Source of the DNA: Maylandia zebra
Taxonomy: Eukaryota; Chordata; Actinopteri; Cichliformes; Cichlidae
Direction: 5' to 3'
Assembly (NCBI RefSeq): GCF_041146795.1
Contig: NC_135188.1
Location: 3,457,919 to 3,521,918, forward strand
Length of the DNA: 64,000 bases
Of the stretch, positions 10,225 to 22,200 are shown one piece after another. A program made the translations under genes and the position numbers. A model generated the notes under the pieces. It ran no database searches. It was not told the DNA's origin and saw nothing but the letters and a program-made list of their open reading frames with translations. Within the stretch, counting starts at the first letter, position 1. Each line of letters opens with the position of its first letter.

Positions 10225-12042
10225 TTTTTTTTTTTTTTTTTTTTTTACTTTGATTTTTATAGGTTATTTTGACATTGTGGACATACAGTAAAGAAAATAA
10301 CAAACAGACATACATATAAACAAACAGAGTCTGGAGTTTACATATCTTTCTCCATTTATCACATTGCAGAGAAAAAAAAAAAAAAGAAAACCTATTATGT
10401 TATTTCATTTGTGTCACTTCTGAATGTTTTCCACTTCCTCCATAGTCTGTCGTATTTACCTCCCATCAGTCTAATGTTGAGTGTTATTTTTTCCATCTCT
10501 GAGATATCCTCTACAATACTGATCCAATCCCGCTGGGTGGGAGGATCTGGATGTAACCACTTCTTTGTAATTGCTTTTTTTGTTGCGGCCAGAATTATTT
10601 TGACTAAATACACGTCCTCTTTTTGTATGTATTCTTTTATGTTTCCTAGATACATCACTTGGCAAGTATTTGGGAATGTATAACTCAAAATATTATCCAT
10701 ATTCATTTTTAAGTCTTCCCAATACTTTTTAATTTTAATGCATTTCCAGAATACATGAGAATGATCTGCTTCCATTTCTCCACACAATCTCCAACAATTT
10801 TGTAAACTTGAGGTCAGTTTGCTTTTTATTTTGGGTGTAATGAAAAAACGTGTCAAATTTTTCCAACAAAATTCCCTCCACAACGGCGAATTAGTTGTAC
10901 TGTGTTGCAATTCACACATATTGAGCCATTCTTTCTCTGTTATTTTTATAGTCAGTTCAACTTCCCATTTCTTTTTAATATAGAGTGTTGAATCTTGTCT
11001 ATTTTCTTCTAATGACCTATAGAAGGTGGAAATAGTTTTAAATTGTTTATTTTCATAGCAATCTTTTACTTTTCCGACAACCCCCAGTGGTTTCCCAAGC
11101 CAGTCAGATTTTATTTGTTTTGCGTAGTAGTCCCTAACTTGCAAATATCTAAAGAAATCTCTATTTTCCAATTTGTATTTGTTTTTTAGTTGTTGGAAAC
11201 TCATTAGTCCTCCGTTTTTCATAAGGGTACAAACTGCTGTAATCCCTTTTAGTTCCCACTGTTTGAATGTTTGGTCCAATTGTCCTGCCTTGAAATTTTT
11301 ATCATGTCTAAACCATCTGAGTATAAATAATTGTTCTTTTAACTGACATTTTTCTATTACTGTGTGCCATATGTCTAATGTAAATTTCACAATTTGATTC
11401 ATTCCACTTTTATTCTTTGTCATTAAATGTTTGTCAGAGATAAAAATCTGAATGTTGTTTCCCTCGATTTCTTTCTCAATTTCCTTCCATCTTGCCTCAT
11501 ATTCTGGTCTACACCAACCAGCAAGTGGTCTGAGTTGGGCTGCATAGAAGTATTCCCTTAGGTTCGGCAAGGCCATCCCTCCCTTGCGCTTCGGGAGTTG
11601 CAGTGTTGTTAGTCTTATTCTGGGCTTCTTCCCACCCCAAATAAACCTTGATATCATCTTGTCCCATATTTTGAATTTTTTTTGAGATATAGGAAGTGGG
11701 AGTGACTGAAACATGTATAACAGTCTTGGGAGAACATTCATCTTTATTATTTGGATTCTTGAGTAGAAGTTTGTAGGTGTTGCCGACCACCGTTCTAGAT
11801 CTTTTCTAATGTTGCCCTCCACCTGATTATAGTTTATGTCCGCCATATCTGATAATGATTTTGTCAAGGTTACGCCCAAATATTTCATGTTGTTCGAGTG
11901 CCAATTTAATTTGTATTCGTCTCTGATCTTTTGGGAGGGTATATAATTGAATGATAGAATTTGTGTTTTGGATACATTAATTTTATAGCCTGATAAGTAT
12001 TCAAAGGTATGGAATAGTTGCATCAAAATTGGGAAGCACTTG
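10225..12042 (-). mobile_element. 5'-truncated L1-type LINE with 11-bp target duplication
   Basis: A minus-strand L1 insertion. Its 3' poly(A) appears as a plus-strand T run just after 10225, and its truncated 5' end is at about 12042. Both sides carry ACGATATTTTC (10214-10224 and 12043-12053), the target-site duplication. The ORF2 remainder is open from the truncation point to a stop at 10395, about 545 codons. It starts in the RT thumb side ([10 protein letters not shown]) and includes the L1 C-terminal Cys/His knuckle (CWRLCG...HSHVFWKC). The endonuclease and RT catalytic core are absent. The uninterrupted frame and exact duplication point to a recent insertion. It cannot move itself. Confidence 0.92.
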
Positions 12043-12053
12043 ACGATATTTTC

Positions 12054-12714
12054 AGGCCAGAATGTAGCTGTGTAAACTTCAAATAAATGCTCTTTTCATC
12101 AAGACCACTTGAGGAAGTGGAAGTGGAGCACTCACTCACAAGTTTCGTCCCCATGAAACTACAGCATGAGCTGCAAACTGATGTCTCATGATTCAGCAGT
12201 AAAATGGCTTTTCTTTTGTGGTATTTCACTTTGAGTTCAAAACAATAAACCCACTGCTGTGTAAAAGGTAGCCTTTGTTTATGTCTGTGGTCCATTTGGT
12301 GACTCACTCAGTTAAACTCGGCCAAGACACAGAGATGCATTTATCAACTGCTTAGAAAATGATTAAACTTGCTGTAACTTCCTGTTCTTAGAGCCGTACT
12401 AATGCTCTTCTAGCAGCTACAATGTATATCTTCATCTGGACACATTTAAATAAATGTAAAAACATATTCATACTTTGTGTCAAACCTAATTTTAATGTTA
12501 TCGATACAAAACAGTGTCTGTAAACATAATCTTGAAATGGACTTTTGAACTGTCAGGTTTCTTAAGAAGTGAGTCGTAACTCCTGCTTAGTAAATGTTTG
12601 ACTTCTTATGTGCTGAATAGATGTCAAGTCCTCGTTTCACAGCTGGAGACTTTAATTTTTAGTAAACAGAAGGACAGGTTACATCCAGTGGATGCTTTAT
12701 TAGAGTCCTTGCTG
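12054..12714. other. No feature seen
   Basis: AT-rich intergenic sequence. A minus-strand frame of about 90 codons at its left end has no recognisable features and no start context worth reporting. Confidence 0.4.
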
Positions 12715-13405
12715 TCTTAATTCTTTGTGATTTTGGTCCATATTAACATCATAGCCTCACGCAGTTGCTACACATTTATCATAATCTAAATTTCATTTCA
12801 TCACATCCCCCCAAATATTTAATTTGAATTACCAGTTTGCAGCTCTCGGTATATTTGTGTAGATATCAATCTAAACATTTGTGGATGTTTTTTCTGTAAC
12901 TGTAAATTTAAAACACAAGTGTGTGAAGATGAAAACTGAAAGTTCACTTTTCCCCCACACATTCTTGCATTTAGAACATTTTTACCTTCAAAGTCCTGGA
13001 CTGGATCAGGATTTGGTAACTGTGGAGGCAATCTGAGTACAGTAAACAAGTTTGAGGTTAACAGCTTTGTTACATGGTGTGTTGTGTTTTTTAATGCAGG
13101 TGGCTACATTGTGGTCATAAACAGTTACAACACTCAGGTAGACTGTGGCATTTAAACAATGCTCAACAAGTGTTAAGACTCTAAAATATGCCAAGAATTA
13201 TGTCGCCACCAACACCTTGACCGTTGAGAGAAAGAAGGATGGATCCATGCTCACACGTTGTCTATACCAAATTCTGACCCTACTGTCACAACATTACAAT
13301 ACACTCATCAGACCAGGCACCATTTTTACAGTCTAGTTGTCTGGTTTTGCTGAGCCTGTAAGAACTGTAGCCTCAGTTTCATATTTGTAGCTAACAGTAG
13401 TAGCC
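12715..13405 (-). mobile_element. Decayed Tc1-like transposon, copy 1
   Basis: The plus strand reads as the antisense of a common fish Tc1/mariner transposase gene. Recognisable blocks are the TTTTGGTCCATATTAACAT segment, the GTGGTCATAAA segment, the GGATGGATCCATGC segment and the CTCATCAGACCAGGCA segment, in the right order. It has internal deletions and many substitutions. The same family occurs at 31,156-32,192 and 52,003-52,610. Confidence 0.75.
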
Positions 13406-13439
13406 TAGCTCATTATTAACATAAACAATTAGACAATTC

Positions 13440-14437
13440 ACTCCTCTATGTATCAAAATTATCTTTATTGATAATATTCAGGTGTTTATGAGTGCTCAGA
13501 ATAACAAGAGGAATGAGATGTATGACAGGAAACAGCACAAACAAGTTCACATGTTGTCATGTGCGCTAGTATAAATGACTGGAGAAAGTTTTTACTCTAA
13601 TTAAATACAGTGTATTCTTCATATGTGTTTAAGGCACAGTCTGGGACGAGCTAATCAGTATTTATCCAAAATATTTTTACAGATATAAACCACATTGCGA
13701 GTAGCTCACAATGTGAAGTGACAACATGTTCAAAAGACCATTTAATATCAAATCCACATATACACAGCTTTAAAAAAATACCTCAATCCAGGAAACATGA
13801 CACAAATATACATATTTAGAAAAAAAGCAAAGAATATAAAATATTCACCTTAAAAAGCTGTTGCTCAAAAAGACAGACACTTAAGTCAAAACCAAGCATT
13901 TCCAGCACTCACACAAAAAATAAAGAATTAAATGAAGTCACCTGGTTGTCTTGGACAGCAGAATAAAAGATGAAATATGAATTTTCACTGAAAACAAAAC
14001 TTTTTTTTTTTTTTTAGTTCCAGTAAAGAAAAGCTGAGGATGACGGAAAAAATGAGATGGTCATTAAAAGCTGCTGAGAAACGATGCAGGCTTTAACAGG
14101 CAACAAAAAATTAAACAGCTCAGTCAGTCTGTGTTTCGTAGATTGCATGCACATGAGAAAAGATTATCGCCACACTTGTGAAGTGGAATGATGGTGTAAC
14201 ACTGTAACCTCTTTTAACATGCATGCATGAGTAAAAACTGTTTAAATTTTTGTGCAGTCGAACCAAATCATATGCGTTTGACTTCAATTTAAGTACAATG
14301 TAATCTCTGAGAGAAAGAGAATAACACAATTATCGAATGCTGTAAATGAATTATCACAGCACACATCATACTTCCACGTTTTTCCTTTCTCGTAGCTCCT
14401 TCTACAGTGCAAAGAAGAATCAGGCAGCTTGGTTTTT
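13440..14437 (-). other. tor1aip1: Probable 3' UTR of tor1aip1
   Basis: About 1 kb of AT-rich sequence follows the tor1aip1 stop codon on the minus strand. It ends near an AATAAA (plus 13464-13469). There is no other coding signal. The extent is inferred from the first good polyadenylation signal. Confidence 0.55.
13464..13469 (-). terminator. Polyadenylation signal AATAAA, tor1aip1
   Basis: A canonical AATAAA on the minus strand, about 970 bases past the stop codon. No earlier canonical signal stands out. Confidence 0.5.
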
Positions 14438-17400
14438 TTAGCATCCTTTCTTCTCCACCTCAGACACCACAGGCAGGACAAGATGGGAGATGCGACTCCA
14501 CAGACCACCAAACATATCATTATTCATTATATTATACGTTTTGCCACTGGTGTCCACCAGCCTCTCCTTAAGATAGTCTTGCACCATCTCTTCCACCTCT
14601 TTTAAACCCTTTTCCTTCGGGATCTCATCTTGAGGCAGCAGCACAGAAAACAACAAGAAAACCCGCTTATATGCGGAATTCTCGTGGTCGCAGTAGCGAT
14701 AAAAAATGAGAGTGGAGCCTGGTGGCAGCTCTTCCAAACGATGAATGATGGCCACAGGTTTTTCTCCCTCAAACGCTGCTTGCAGCTGACTGTCAATGTC
14801 TAACTTCACCTTATCACTGTCCTGGCCTGCTTTGCTTTTTCCATCAATGTCAAGGAAAGAGGCATTGAGGGCAGATGAGAAGGAAGCAGCCAGACCCCGA
14901 GCAAGGCACTGCAGTGTCCTCTCAGCCTTCTGTCCTGCAGTGAAAATCAGACTGACTGGCTCAGAGGGATGGGCTGTTTTAAGGTGCTTCTCCAGGTGGA
15001 TTTTGCTCAACTTCCACAACTCAGGCCGCTGACTGGGGAACTGAGTCTGAAGATCAGACAATTGATCAGCAAACCTTTCTGGCTTCACAGCCCTGGATGA
15101 CTGCCCTCCACCACGTTTCATGTCTTGGAGTAATGGGATGATCTTGTATATCAGCAATGTCCCGATCACAAATAGTACCAGGAGAACTAACAGGAGAACT
15201 ACCAGCCGAACTAAACCCCACAAACACCACGTGAACCCTTCAATAACACAGAAACAAAAGAACACACAAAGTTAATAAATAATGTTTAAAAAGCATCATC
15301 AGGTCTAAAGATAATAATTAAAATGACAAACTTACCTCTAGAGGAATTTCTGGGGCGTGTCTTGGTAGCAACAGGTTTCTGTTTGTCTTTTAATAAAAGA
15401 AAACATGATTATATTAATGCACAGATGTCACCACTATAGCAGGTGTTGCAGAGAGAGAATACTGAGATAAAGCAGCAATACCAGATTCTTTGGAATGAAT
15501 AGTCTCTTTTCTTGGAACGTTATTCACACGTCTCGGATGCACACTTGGGGTAAGGTGGTTAACTTTGGATAAATCTGAAGATGAGGCTAAATTTAGAAAA
15601 GAAAACATCTTTTCAAAGATCAAAAGTCATCACGCAGACGCTCAACCTTTCTATACAGAATATGAGCAGCACAATACCAGCGCTCTGGGCTTTGAGCATC
15701 ATCGTCCTCTTGTAGTCTGCCATGCTGGACGGCTTGAGAGCCGGTGAATGATGTCTGTTCACTGTCGCGCTGATCTGTGCGACAGGCTTGGTGGGGGGTG
15801 CAGGTGCTTTAGGTGCTGGTGTTGCTGAAACTAAACAAAATAGGTTAGGTCAAATAACTTAGACCATAATTTAACACTCTGAATGTCAAGGAAGATGGAG
15901 CATTTTTCTACCTTTCTTGGATTTCATCAAGTTGGGATCCTCAGTCTTAAGACTGGGTCTGTAGAGCTCATCAAGCACTACACGGGGATTTAAGTTCCTA
16001 TCTCCGAGAGCATCTGTGTTAAGCAGAAGATTTTTAAGATAAAATCCTAATAAAGTCATAAAAGAAAAGTAACTTAACACAAAGTGTATTTGTATATTAT
16101 TATATGGCTTATATAGTAAAAATAAAGTATTGGTCCAAGATGTTTGCCTTTGTTTTTATTTTAATTTTTTTTTATTTAAATGTGATGCATTCTCAATCAT
16201 CCAGGTAAGTAAATCTCCAAAGTCTGATTCTGTTCATCTGGACGTAGTGTTTTCAGAGGGAGAATCTCCAATCTCAGCTGACTGCAGGTTTCCCCAACCT
16301 TATAAACAGTACATTTGCATAGTCATAGTTTCAGTCATTTAGCAAATGTACTGTGTAGAAGATTTTGGAACAGGTTGATGAACAGAATCAATCTTTGGAC
16401 ATTTAAATGTGGTGTTTTGATAACTTAATTCAGTCCTGTTTTATTTACACTTTATACAGCCTCCCTATGTTTTAAGTTACTGTATTATCCATTTGTTCTT
16501 TACATTTAATAAAAATAAATTAAAAGGGAATATTATCTAATCTCTATGATTTATTTCATAATGAATGTTCACTAGTTGTAGTACAAACCTTTGTGTATGT
16601 TTGGCAGATCAGTGACTTTAAAGGAATCCCGTTCAATATCCATTTCCTGGTCTTTATTTTTCTGAATGTCTCCAGATGATTCCTCAACATCCATCTTACT
16701 TTCAGCGCTCTCGTCAAACACTGCTTCTTCAGCATCCAGTCGGCTCTTCTTGCTAGGGGACTCTGTTAGGTAATAAATAATAGACACGGATTGTTTGTTT
16801 TTTAACAGTGCCTTGAACAGTGAGGGTAACTAAGGGTAATCAGCCATTAAAATTAGGCAAATACTTAATTCCAGCAACTAACCTCCATCTTCAAAGTCAG
16901 GCTCCCCATCTTTGGTACCATTAACTGATGTAGGAGCATCAGCAGCGTCAGCTTGTGCTTTTTTTCTTTTGGTCCTCTTTATAGGCTGCCTAGGAGTTGC
17001 CTCAAAACTCGACCCTTTGGAAGACAGGATTAGAAATGAGTATATCACATGGACAGCTCAGGATAAGTTATTTAGAGAAATAGCGAGGCAAGGCTGAGAT
17101 AGTTTGGACAAGTGCAGAGGAAGGATAGTGAATATACTGGGCAAAGGAGGTTGAAAATGCAAATGCCAGGCAGGAGGAAAAGAGGAACACAAAAGAAGAG
17201 ATTCCTGGATGATGTGAAGGAGGACATGCAGAGCTAGGGACAGGGCGAAAAAGACGGAGATGATCCCCTGTGGGGACCGCTGACAGGAGCAGCCAAAAGA
17301 AGAAAAAACCCTGAAACAGAACTGGTGTCCAGCCAGCCTCCATTTTGCTTTGTGTTCCCAATGTATTCTAGTATTACGGCAAGAGACGCGGAAACCTGAT

Positions 17401-18283
17401 TTCAAAATAAAAACCACCTTCAAGTAAATGTAGCTTCAACATTAACCCTCATTTCAAAATAAAAGCATTCGAAACCTAATTGCAAAATAAAAGCTTCGAG
17501 TTAATTTGCAGATATGTTAAGTACATAATAACAAATATCATTTAGTCTTGTTTACACACTCTAATGTTACATCCAAATGACACACCCGTGTACTCCAGTA
17601 GCCCCGTCAATGCCATGTTATTTTGGATTTCACAGTAAAAGCCTGTGAATTTTCATTTTTGAACTACTCTGTCATTGACTTCAGAATGCTCTTAAAAGGA
17701 AAACTCATATTTCCACAGACTAGTTGCACTCAATATCAAGTCAGTCCAACCTTGCTTTTCACAGTTTGCCCATATATCAGTGTGTTTAGCGGCTTAATGA
17801 AACGTTGATCCCTGTCACTGACCGCCAGTGCTAAAAGCGAAAGTCAGTTTGTGATTTTAACTTCGCTGCTGCTGTAAACTGTTTCGAGACACAGCGCTAA
17901 AAAACAAAACACAAACAAACAACAACAAAAAAAACCCTCACATAGATAATGGCTAATATGTAGCAAAGCATTTCAATGTAAGGAGATAACTCATTGGTTT
18001 TAAAGTTGTGCCTGAACTCGTACCAGGAACTGAAACATTAAGTTAATTTTAATACAGATTCCTATCTGAGGATCATTTACACCGGTGAAGCCTGCTAACA
18101 TTAGCCAAAGCACCGATCCAAATCTGATTTTCTTTTAAACTTGTGAGTATGAGGGAGCTAATTCCGATGGCTAAGCTAGTTAATTGACATACCACTCGAA
18201 CAGTGCTCACCTTTACCTGACATCCGTTGTGTCGATCTAGTCATGGGACGAGAGAGCTTATCTTCAGAGTCTCTGGTATCCAT
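14438..18283 (-). CDS. tor1aip1: Torsin-1A-interacting protein 1 (LAP1-like), torsin activator
   Basis: Eight minus-strand exons: 18283-18217, 17014-16883, 16762-16589, 16013-15912, 15824-15678, 15586-15482, 15386-15336, 15237-14438. All introns are phase 1 and the product is 525 residues. The first donor could also be six bases further on, giving 527. Residues 1-260 are a hydrophilic nucleoplasmic or cytosolic tail with basic patches (KRTKRKK, PSKKSR). One transmembrane helix lies at about 267-291. About 300-525 is the lumenal AAA-like domain that activates torsin ATPases. Arg508 in GLWSRISHL is the conserved arginine finger (R563 in human LAP1). The paralogue tor1aip2 starts about 955 bp away on the other strand. 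The 1-versus-2 assignment rests on the basic N-terminal tail. Confidence 0.9.
17021..17320 (+). mobile_element. RTE-like LINE 3' fragment in tor1aip1 intron 1
   Basis: Plus-strand reading gives the conserved C-terminal tail of a fish RTE-type LINE: a DRIRNEYI start, a RWFGHVQ-like segment, then a REEKRGTQKKRFLDDVKEDM-like segment. It ends in the usual GATGATCCCCTGTGGGGACC and GGAGCAGCCAAAAGAAGAAA. It is antisense to tor1aip1. Its left edge abuts the intron-1 splice acceptor. Confidence 0.75.
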
Positions 18284-19238
18284 TTGTAACTCAAATTCAA
18301 TTGAGCAATGCCAAACAACTTCAACTAAACAATGCGACGTAGCATCGCGCGCACAAACAAGCTACAATCACTGGACTTCCCTGTAGCTGGGGGGACATTT
18401 CTTGACAGGACACCGTTGCCGCCCGGAAAATAGTGCAACGTTTAGTTATCTCGATAGAAACAAAGGCACTGTTAAACGTTCCGCTTCAGAATTTAGTCTG
18501 CTATGAGTGCCACACATGCTAACTGAAAGCTAAGGAAGCGTATGATCTACGGCGATATGATCCGTGACATATTTGGTATGGAGCAGTAATCAGAAAAGCG
18601 TATCGTTATGACTTTTGAGTTACACGAAGGCATTTTTTTTTACAATAACACCCAAGTAATGCTTTGGTAACTGTTGGCTAAATTAGCATCACTCTGGCTG
18701 GGCTAGCTTAGTTATCTTTGTCACTTAAATAGCTAGTTCTCTTTAATTATGGTTACCAACAATTTACGTTTCGTGCATGTCATTAGAGCTTAGTTCCCGG
18801 CGAGTAGTTATTTCTCTCGCAATAATTTATACTAGCTTTTCTTCGGCTTGCTTACTGTCACCTCGCAGCAAGTTCAGTTTCGATTTAGTAGCAAAACGTT
18901 ATTTAGCAAATCCACGAAAGCACAGCCACAAATTAATACTTCCAAAATGCAATGTACATATTTCCTTTTTATTTAGTGACAGTTTGAAAAGTTGAGGAGC
19001 GTAATGGTTGTTCTCGTTCTTTCTTTAACTTTAGCGAGACTGCCTTTGAGCTTGGCTCTGTTGACATGCACGTAAGCAGATTTACATTATTTGTTTGGAC
19101 CTTTGAACATGTGACGACAAACTGTAACTCGTGGCTTCGCATAAAAAAGAAAAACATGTAATGTTTATTTGTTTTATTCACGCTTGAACCATCCAGTGAA
19201 CCCTAAGTGAAGAAAAGGAAGACCATCTACCTAAAGAC
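18284..19238. promoter_or_regulatory. Shared upstream region of tor1aip1 and tor1aip2
   Basis: This 955-bp interval separates the start codons of two divergently transcribed paralogous genes, so it must hold both 5' UTRs and promoters unless further untranslated exons exist. I see no clear TATA box or repeat. A bidirectional promoter is inferred from the layout. Confidence 0.55.
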
Positions 19239-22200
19239 ATGGAAAAGGAAGTCCCCAGTCCGAACGCAGCAGGTAAAATTCTGATATTTCTACGTTGCTC
19301 AGCCAGTGTTTGCTGTTTGGTGGTCGACTCGCTGCATTATTAAAGCAGTACAGACATAACTAATGTTTATCTCTATTTCAAGAAATACTGAACACATGTA
19401 CGGTTAATATTTGGCATTTACTTCAGTTATAGCATGTTTCTGAACTAAAATGTTATTTGTTTCTCGTGATGAAATGTAAATAAATACAAAAAAATCAGTT
19501 ATAACCAAGATCTGTATAGAACAAATATGTTTATCTTGAACATTTTTATCACTATTAAGTTTTACTTTTTTGAACCTTTTGAAAAGATTGAGAGAGAGAG
19601 AGAGAGAGTGAGTAAGCATTGTAAGGATAGCACATATATTTATTGCACCAATGTAAAATAATTAATGAAAATTCAAACGTGTTTTTTGCAGAAAGGGTGC
19701 AAAATAAGGTACAATGTTGTAATGAAGAACATGTTCCTGGTGAGGACAGCCCACCGATGGAGGAGAAAAGCGAAGAAAGTGAAGCTGATGTTATAAATCG
19801 TGGTGACTGCAAAAAGGAGACAATAAAAAAAGAGAAATTAGCCACAACAGAAGGGACTGCTTCAGGTCAGTGTTTCTGTCCAAGTGTTACAGCACATAAT
19901 TCAGATATTAGTCAACAGTCAGTTATATTATATACCCCACTTTGGAACATCATCAACCAGCATTGTTTGTCTTAGTTATTAGTCATTTGTAAGTTTTGTT
20001 ACTGCTGTGCTCCTAAAATGGCCATATTCATTTTACAAATCTTGTTATAGACATAAGTCTTGAGCCACCCCTCATTTTTCCTCCTTTCTTTTTTCTTCCA
20101 ATGAGGCAGACTTTATTGTTAAATAGCAATGACAGAGCTTTCCGGGCTTTCTGAAGGAGTTTTAAAACGTTTCTTTGGACACTGAGTGCTTTTTCACTCA
20201 TTTTCAAGGATGAGCCGCTGTTGTAACAGACAACAAAGAACTGATTTTGAATTGTATTTTAGGATCTTTGTTACTTTGCTAAAAACATATAATTTTTTCC
20301 ACCTGAGCTCTAAAATATGCTAAAGATGGGCATTTTGCACTAAAACAGGTGATTCCCAAAGAAGTGTTGAGATCAAACTTGGCATACTCAACATGGTGTG
20401 TAGTGTGTTCTTGTAAGGTGAAGGTGAAGAAGTGGAAGACAAAAGAAGAAAAAGCAGGACTCTGTCTTCCTGTGTTCCAACATATCGCAGCTTTTCTTTT
20501 TGTTGCTGCTGGACTTAGAACAGATTTTCAATGATCAGGATGATTTTTATCCCTCAGCCATAAAAAGCTAATGGGGTATCATCGGCACCCTGCCGGGTGG
20601 GCGGGGCTAGCACCCAGGTTTTTGAATGTGATAACGAGAATGAGGCGACATAGGATTTTGGAATTCATACCATAGGTGCATCTAATAAAACCTTGGATGA
20701 GTTTGAATCTCAGTGACCTCAACTTAAGGTCAAGGTCGGAGGTCAAGTTTTCTGAGAATGTTCCATATCTCACCTATTGTCAGTCTTATTGTTCCAAGAT
20801 TAAAAAGGGAATTACTGTTGCCCTGGGCTTTGTTAAGAGAAATCTCCATTAAGGATGCTGCAGATGCCTGATCCAAGATGATTTTTGGGGCACAATAATA
20901 TTAAATATGTAGAGATCGGAAGTCCTAGGTTGCTATGGAAATTAAACTATTTTTTTTTCATCAGACACAAGTCAAACCACGACACAGGGAGCATCTGAAA
21001 CAACTGTTCCACCAACCCAAGATAAACAAGATGATCGGATAGATGGAGGCGAAAGTGAGAAAAAAGAAATCTCAGCCAAGGACAACACAGACTGTCAGCC
21101 TGGAGACCGTGAGTCTGACCTTTCTGAAACATCACTGATTAGAATTCTTTTTTGCTTCAGTCAGCTAACTTTCTGTGACTCCACAAACAAAACTGTGATT
21201 TCTTTTTTACAGAGTTCAGTGAAGGTGAAGACGGATCCTGTGAGAACTTAGACAGTGATCAGGCTCATTTTCAGGAACACACAGTTACAGCAGGTAAATT
21301 GTTCAACCGTTCAGAGTCAAGAGAACATTTGTTACCAAATGTTTCTACTGATCAAAAATTGCTTTGATCCTGTTTAATCAGCCACAGCTTTACCATCTCA
21401 ACCTGCTGACTTCAGCGATACTATTCAAGGTAAGGAAGGAATATTAAAGAGACCACGTTTGGGATCTTGAATAGATATGACAGATTTCATGGGCAATTAA
21501 CATAAATGAGTCACGTGCTTATTGCAGACAGGGATTCGTCTAAAAAAGAGGTGCGACCTGTTGCAGAAGCACGTTCTCCCGATAAGGACAGCACACAGAC
21601 GGAGAAGAAAAGCAATCCTAGTCAAACTGATGGCAAACAATTGTTATCAAAAAATGAGAAACAAGTCACGATAGCGCCAAAATCAGGTTAGTGTTCCTGT
21701 CAGAGTATTGTAACAGCTGATTCAGATATTATTATGGATTTATTTGAAAGACAAAGTCTATATTTACTTTGGTTTAAAACATACATTTAGCCTCGTTGTT
21801 CTAAGATTAAAAAGGAAACTACTGCTGTAATAAAAGTTTTCTAGTCATATTTAAAGATGAAGCACTTGCTTAATCTTATGGGACACAAGAATCAGAAATA
21901 TTTAAAGATCCAAAGTCTTAGGATGTTGTGAAAGTTAAACTGTTTTTATTTCGTTAGATGAAAGTCGCGTCACAACGAACAAACCATCAGAATTAACTTT
22001 ACAAATCCCAAATGACAAAGCGAATGACCAGGGCGATGAACCGGAACCTGAGCTAAAGAAAAACATCTCAGCCCCGAACAACTCAGATAATAAATTTGGA
22101 GATGGTGAGTCAGAACTTTTTGGAACATCACGGATTAGAATTTGTTCCTTAAACTTTTTGCTTCAGTCTGCTGACTTTCTATGACTCCACGAGGAAACTG

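Noticed and set aside
12023-12307. Small minus-strand gene beside the L1
   Set aside because: It is about 95 codons with no domain and no splice or promoter context, and it overlaps the L1 target duplication.
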